DNA of 20,000 nucleotides from Armadillidium nasatum (taxonomy: Eukaryota > Arthropoda > Malacostraca > Isopoda > Armadillidiidae): contig SEYY01023445.1 in the NCBI GenBank assembly GCA_009176605.1, forward strand, positions 45,001 through 65,000. Reading direction: 5' to 3'. Below are positions 16,631 to 20,000 of the stretch, one piece after another. The position numbers and the translations under genes are program-made. Each line of letters begins with the position of its first letter. Position 1 is the first letter of the stretch. The notes under the pieces are model-generated. The model did not search any database. It saw only the letters and a list, made by a program, of their open reading frames with translations, and was not told the DNA's origin.

Positions 16631-17370
16631 AGTTGGACAAAAGTATAGTAAATCCAAACAAAATTCACGACGGTAACAGGTATGCTATAGCGGGGTTTGT
16701 AGGTGGTGCTGTCATTTATGCCTAAGGCAACTACTATTATAAACTCATCTATACGTTTCACTCATCAAAAAGTGAATCATGACGGAGCTGACGGAATTCT
16801 AACGCTGCCAAAGTAGCGGAATTGTTTGGGGTATCGCGAGACACAGTATCAAATATTATGACGGCATACAGAAGGACTGGAAAAACTACATCCGACAAAC
16901 ACCAGCGTGGAGGGAAATGTGTTGAATGAAAAATGCAGACAAATATTGTGAAGGGTTCTGATGAAAAATCAGAAGTCTAAAGCTCCATAGATTGCTGCCG
17001 AGCTGAATACTGTGCTAACGAACCCTATTGACACCAAAACAATACGAAGGGAGCTGCACAAGCAAGGTTTGTATGGCCGTCATTCGAAAACCATTTGTAT
17101 CAACCCAAAACGCTGATAAGAGGAGACAGTGGTGTTGAATAAATAAAAACTGTACTATAGAGCAATTTAAGAAGATTATTTAGTCAGATGAATCGAGTTT
17201 TGCATTCTTCCCGGACTATGGCCGAGTGTATGTCTGTAGAACGCCAGGCCAAGCTCACAATGCAGGGTGTTTGCAACCCACAGTTAAACATGGCAGGAGT
17301 TCAGTCATGGTTTGGACTGCCATATCGTGGTTTTCTGCTGGACCTATCATTGCCGTGAAAGCAAGCCTGT
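16631..17370 (+). pseudogene. Tc1/mariner transposase relic, 3'-truncated
   Basis: The relic starts agttggacaaaag directly at the end of the TA array, resembling a Tc1 terminal repeat start (CAGTTGGACAAAA). From about 16780 the plus strand reads MTELTEF, then AKVAELFGVSRDTVSNIMTA (helix-turn-helix) and YRRTGKTTSDKHQRGGK. After several stops and frame changes come TKTIRRELHKQGLYGRHSKT, KRRQWC, EQFKKII and SDESSFAFFPDYGRVYVCRT, containing the first catalytic Asp (SDES box). PGQAHNAGCLQPTVKHGRSS and VMVWTAISWFSAGPIIAVKA follow. The second Asp and the final Asp/Glu region (normally HRARI... and SPDLNPIE) and the right TIR are absent beyond about 17370. Tc1/mariner elements integrate at TA dinucleotides, which suits the junction. 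Confidence 0.88.
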
Positions 17371-17769
17371 AGCCAGAACAATCTTTCAGGGGAGGGTGGA
17401 GAAGGGAAGGTAAAGGATTTTCTAGAAAATTAACTTAGAAAATTAAACAATTATATGCATATGCGTGCATGTCTGTGAATGGGTATTAAGCGCATAAGGG
17501 CTTAGCCACATTCTCCTAAAGGCACGTAAAGCAGCCTGATTCTCTCGACGCACCTTCGCACCTCCCCACACAAACACACAATCATTCATAAATACAAGAT
17601 AGGTATACATTCTCTAATACTTCAACTTTGGCTGCTACTTGCTCTCTCAAATAAAACCTTCGAACACAAACATACGTCCATCATAAGCTCATTTACTCTC
17701 CAGATCAGGCATATTAGCTACCCAATGAAGGCATTTGAGCATAAATTAGTAATCGTCATATTAAACTTG

Positions 17770-17771
<2 letters not shown>
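17371..17771. other. Unassigned sequence ahead of the A32 tract
   Basis: About 400 bp of moderately GC-containing sequence with no coding pattern I recognise, ending in an A32 tract. It could be a retroposed sequence with its tail, but no tRNA-like head or family is recognisable. Confidence 0.4.

Positions 17772-17803
<32 letters not shown>
17772..17803. repeat. Poly-A tract (A32)
   Basis: 32 consecutive A following ttaaacttggc. Confidence 0.97.
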
Positions 17804-17804
<1 letters not shown>

Positions 17805-20000
17805 GCAAAATTGAATGCATTTTTCATACACATTGTTTATGTTTCAAAATATAAGTAAAATAAATTTATATAAAGACGAATAATTAAAAATATTAATTAG
17901 TTTCATTTTTTTAATAAATTAAGAATTTTTTAAGAACAAAAAGTTTTTAATGGAATATTTAAACATATTTTACTAAATATTACTTAAAATTATAAATTAA
18001 CATTTCTATAACAATTCATTTATGTAAAACTATGTATTTTGTATACGAAATAAGTAATATGAGCACAATGTAACACCGAAGTTCCTTAAAAAAATACCCG
18101 AATTTAAGCACATAACACTATAAATATATAATTTCAGTATATAATATTATTATACTTTACTATGCAAACCAAAACATTCCACAGAGACTAACAGAACCAA
18201 ATCAAGCTTCACGCAAGCAGAATACAAAGTGATGATATTCAGCCAATTAACTCTGTATATACCAACATTTTCATGAGAAAATATATAATTCACTATTAAA
18301 ATTATTGAAGTGTTGGAATAATTATATCTTTCCAACGTGATGTAAGCACGTGTTCAATGTATCACCGTGTTATAATCGTGAATTTCCTGTATTTGCTATA
18401 TAAATGCAGATAATCCACTAAATTAAAATGTCTAAAATAGTTAATGATGATGAAAAATTCAAATCGCAACAGAAAAAGCATGAAAATAACTGTGTTTTCA
18501 TGTTCAATATGAAATATTTGCATCGGATTTGAATGTTAGGTAATGGATAGTTGTTGAGGTTACGTCAGGAGTGCTTAATTTGTTGGGTGTACATCTATTA
18601 ATTTGTTAGGTTGAGTATGGTTAGGGATGGTATGATCAGGCTATATTAGTGAAAACCCTCATTGTTATTTTTGACATCATGAAATAATAATAATAATAAT
18701 ATTCTCAACCATGCTAAATGTAAGTGTAGAGGGTAATTAAGAGAAAGTAAATGTCTAAGGTACAGTTTAATTTTAAAGAAAGATGAGGCTACAAAACAAA
18801 ACTAAAGAAAGATTAGCCTGTTAACTTAAAAATGGCAGAAAAAAAGGATGGGTGTTAGGCATGGTTAGGATAGTTGAGGAGGTTGCCAAGGGTAGTTAAA
18901 TTTTTATTTCAATATGTATGTTTTTAATGTATTATTAATATATTAGTATGGGCATAATGATAAGAATAACATAAAAAAATATAAATATGTAGTAAAATAT
19001 CTTATATTAAATAAATAAGTTTAAGTAAATGTTAAAAGTTTTATGTAATGTTAACTATTTTTTGTAAAAGTAAAAAGTAAATATACATTCACCGTAAAAT
19101 GTTTTATGAAATATATTTTTTCAAATAATTTTTTAAAGGAAATAAAAAATTATTATCAAAATAAAAAGTTAATAATATAAGTATTTCAAAGTTCTAAACA
19201 GTGCTAGTTTATAAAAGAGACAAAAGTTAAGAAAATTGAAGAATTGTGGAAATTGCAAAATTTTTATGAACTAGTTATAGCTAATTTTGATGTCACCTGT
19301 TATAGTTAATTCTGATGTCACTCGCTACAGTTAATTCTGATGTCACTCGCTAGTGAATGAACAAGTTATTAGTTTGTATAGCTTCGATAATGCTAATGTA
19401 GCATATATGTTAAAGTAGATTGATAAAATTGAGGATTCCTCTGTTTGATATGGAATGATATCTTTGAAAGATGTTTGGAATGTTGATACATTGCTATCTT
19501 AAGCATGTGATATAATGTTAGAGTTTTATTGGTAGACACCTTTGAATGATGTTAATACCCTGATGCCTAATAAAAATGTCTCTAGGACACGTCTCAATCT
19601 TAGTATCCTATATATCCATAGATACCTGAATTTCTTATAATGATAGGAAAATTTTGTCATGGAACGCAAATAATAGTATTTCAGGCTTTGATGTGGCTAT
19701 TCTAGAAAAGATATACCATGAATGGGATTGGTTATGATTCTGTTATAGCAAATAATTGAAAGAGAGAAAGTGAGTGCTAGAGAGCTTCATTGAATATATA
19801 TGTATTTCTAGACTTGGTGATTACTGGTTCTCCTTTTAATGCATTATTGAACTCCCAAAAAAGAATAAGCTGAGAAAATTGGGTGAAGAGGACTTAACGT
19901 AGTTAGAAAGATGTAGTTTGCTAACTGGTGTTCAAGTATGTCGGTTCTTTATATGGTTGGAGTGCAATGAACGCTAATATATAAGTCTATGAAGATGAAA
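17804..20000. other. AT-rich region without recognisable genes
   Basis: About 2.2 kb with frequent stops in all frames. A minus-strand frame at 18150-18335 has no recognisable motif and is not supported as a gene. Two loosely similar G/T-rich stretches (gttaggtaatggatag near 18535 and gttaggcatggttagg near 18855) may be a diverged direct repeat. The only clear structured feature is the 25-bp tandem repeat at 19276-19350. Confidence 0.55.
19276..19350. repeat. 25-bp tandem repeat, three copies
   Basis: Units at 19276-19300, 19301-19325 and 19326-19350. The last two units differ by a single base (tatag/tacag) and share gttaattctgatgtcactcg; the first unit is slightly more diverged. Confidence 0.95.

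Noticed and set aside
17804-20000. Possible host gene exons in the AT-rich right end
   Set aside because: No conserved coding pattern, no run of splice-flanked open frames and stops in all frames; a search would be needed to exclude a long intron.

Overview
This is a eukaryotic, metazoan repeat landscape, not a gene neighbourhood. The DNA is AT-rich. About 1.76 kb of it is (TA)n, in ten arrays of 101-427 bp, alongside (TTA)n, (CT)n, (TCTG)n, (CCT)n, poly-T and poly-A tracts. Every coding signal I recognise belongs to a decayed transposable element: Ty3/gypsy, two different non-LTR retrotransposon lineages, hAT and Tc1/mariner. I see no host gene, RNA gene, operon or CRISPR array. The transposon mix and microsatellite load fit an invertebrate such as a crustacean or mollusc, but the sequence does not settle which.

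Layout. 1-700: a 427-bp (TA)n array, the right end of a hAT-like element (terminus at 586) and a T50 tract. 1528-2606: minus-strand Ty3/gypsy integrase C-terminal remnant with a 90-bp tandem duplication. 2650-3875: AT-rich, with one compact cluster of CCAAT, E2F-like and CRE-like motifs near 2803-2850. 4462-6724: hAT-like element A (perfect 11-bp TIRs, imperfect 8-bp TSD, GCGCAAA-type subterminal repeats). It contains a decayed minus-strand hAT transposase with a recognisable intron, and a ~170-bp-arm inverted repeat. 6851-7141: (TTA)n.

7785-13320 is a nested stack. The outermost layer is a minus-strand non-LTR reverse transcriptase (YEDD box near 12950, C-terminal tail at 7785-8043). It is split by hAT-like element B (8052-12394), which has perfect 13-bp TIRs, a perfect 8-bp TSD (atccaaac) and remarkable GGTGC-rich ends. 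Inside element B lie two opposite-facing fragments of one jockey-like retrotransposon (8525-9075 minus, 9257-12049 plus), bounded by three (TA)n arrays.

13471-16057: hAT-like element C, a decayed plus-strand transposase with GTTAAC-type ends. 16195-16630: a (TCTG)n-(TC)n-(TA)n compound microsatellite whose TA end abuts a 3'-truncated Tc1-like transposase relic (16631-17370). 17371-20000: AT-rich, with an A32 tract and a short 25-bp tandem repeat but no recognisable gene.

Nothing here acts as a working pathway. The interest lies in the insertion history (at least three nested layers with exact junctions), in the way each hAT element carries its own subterminal repeat motif, and in the tight association of (TA)n arrays with transposon boundaries.
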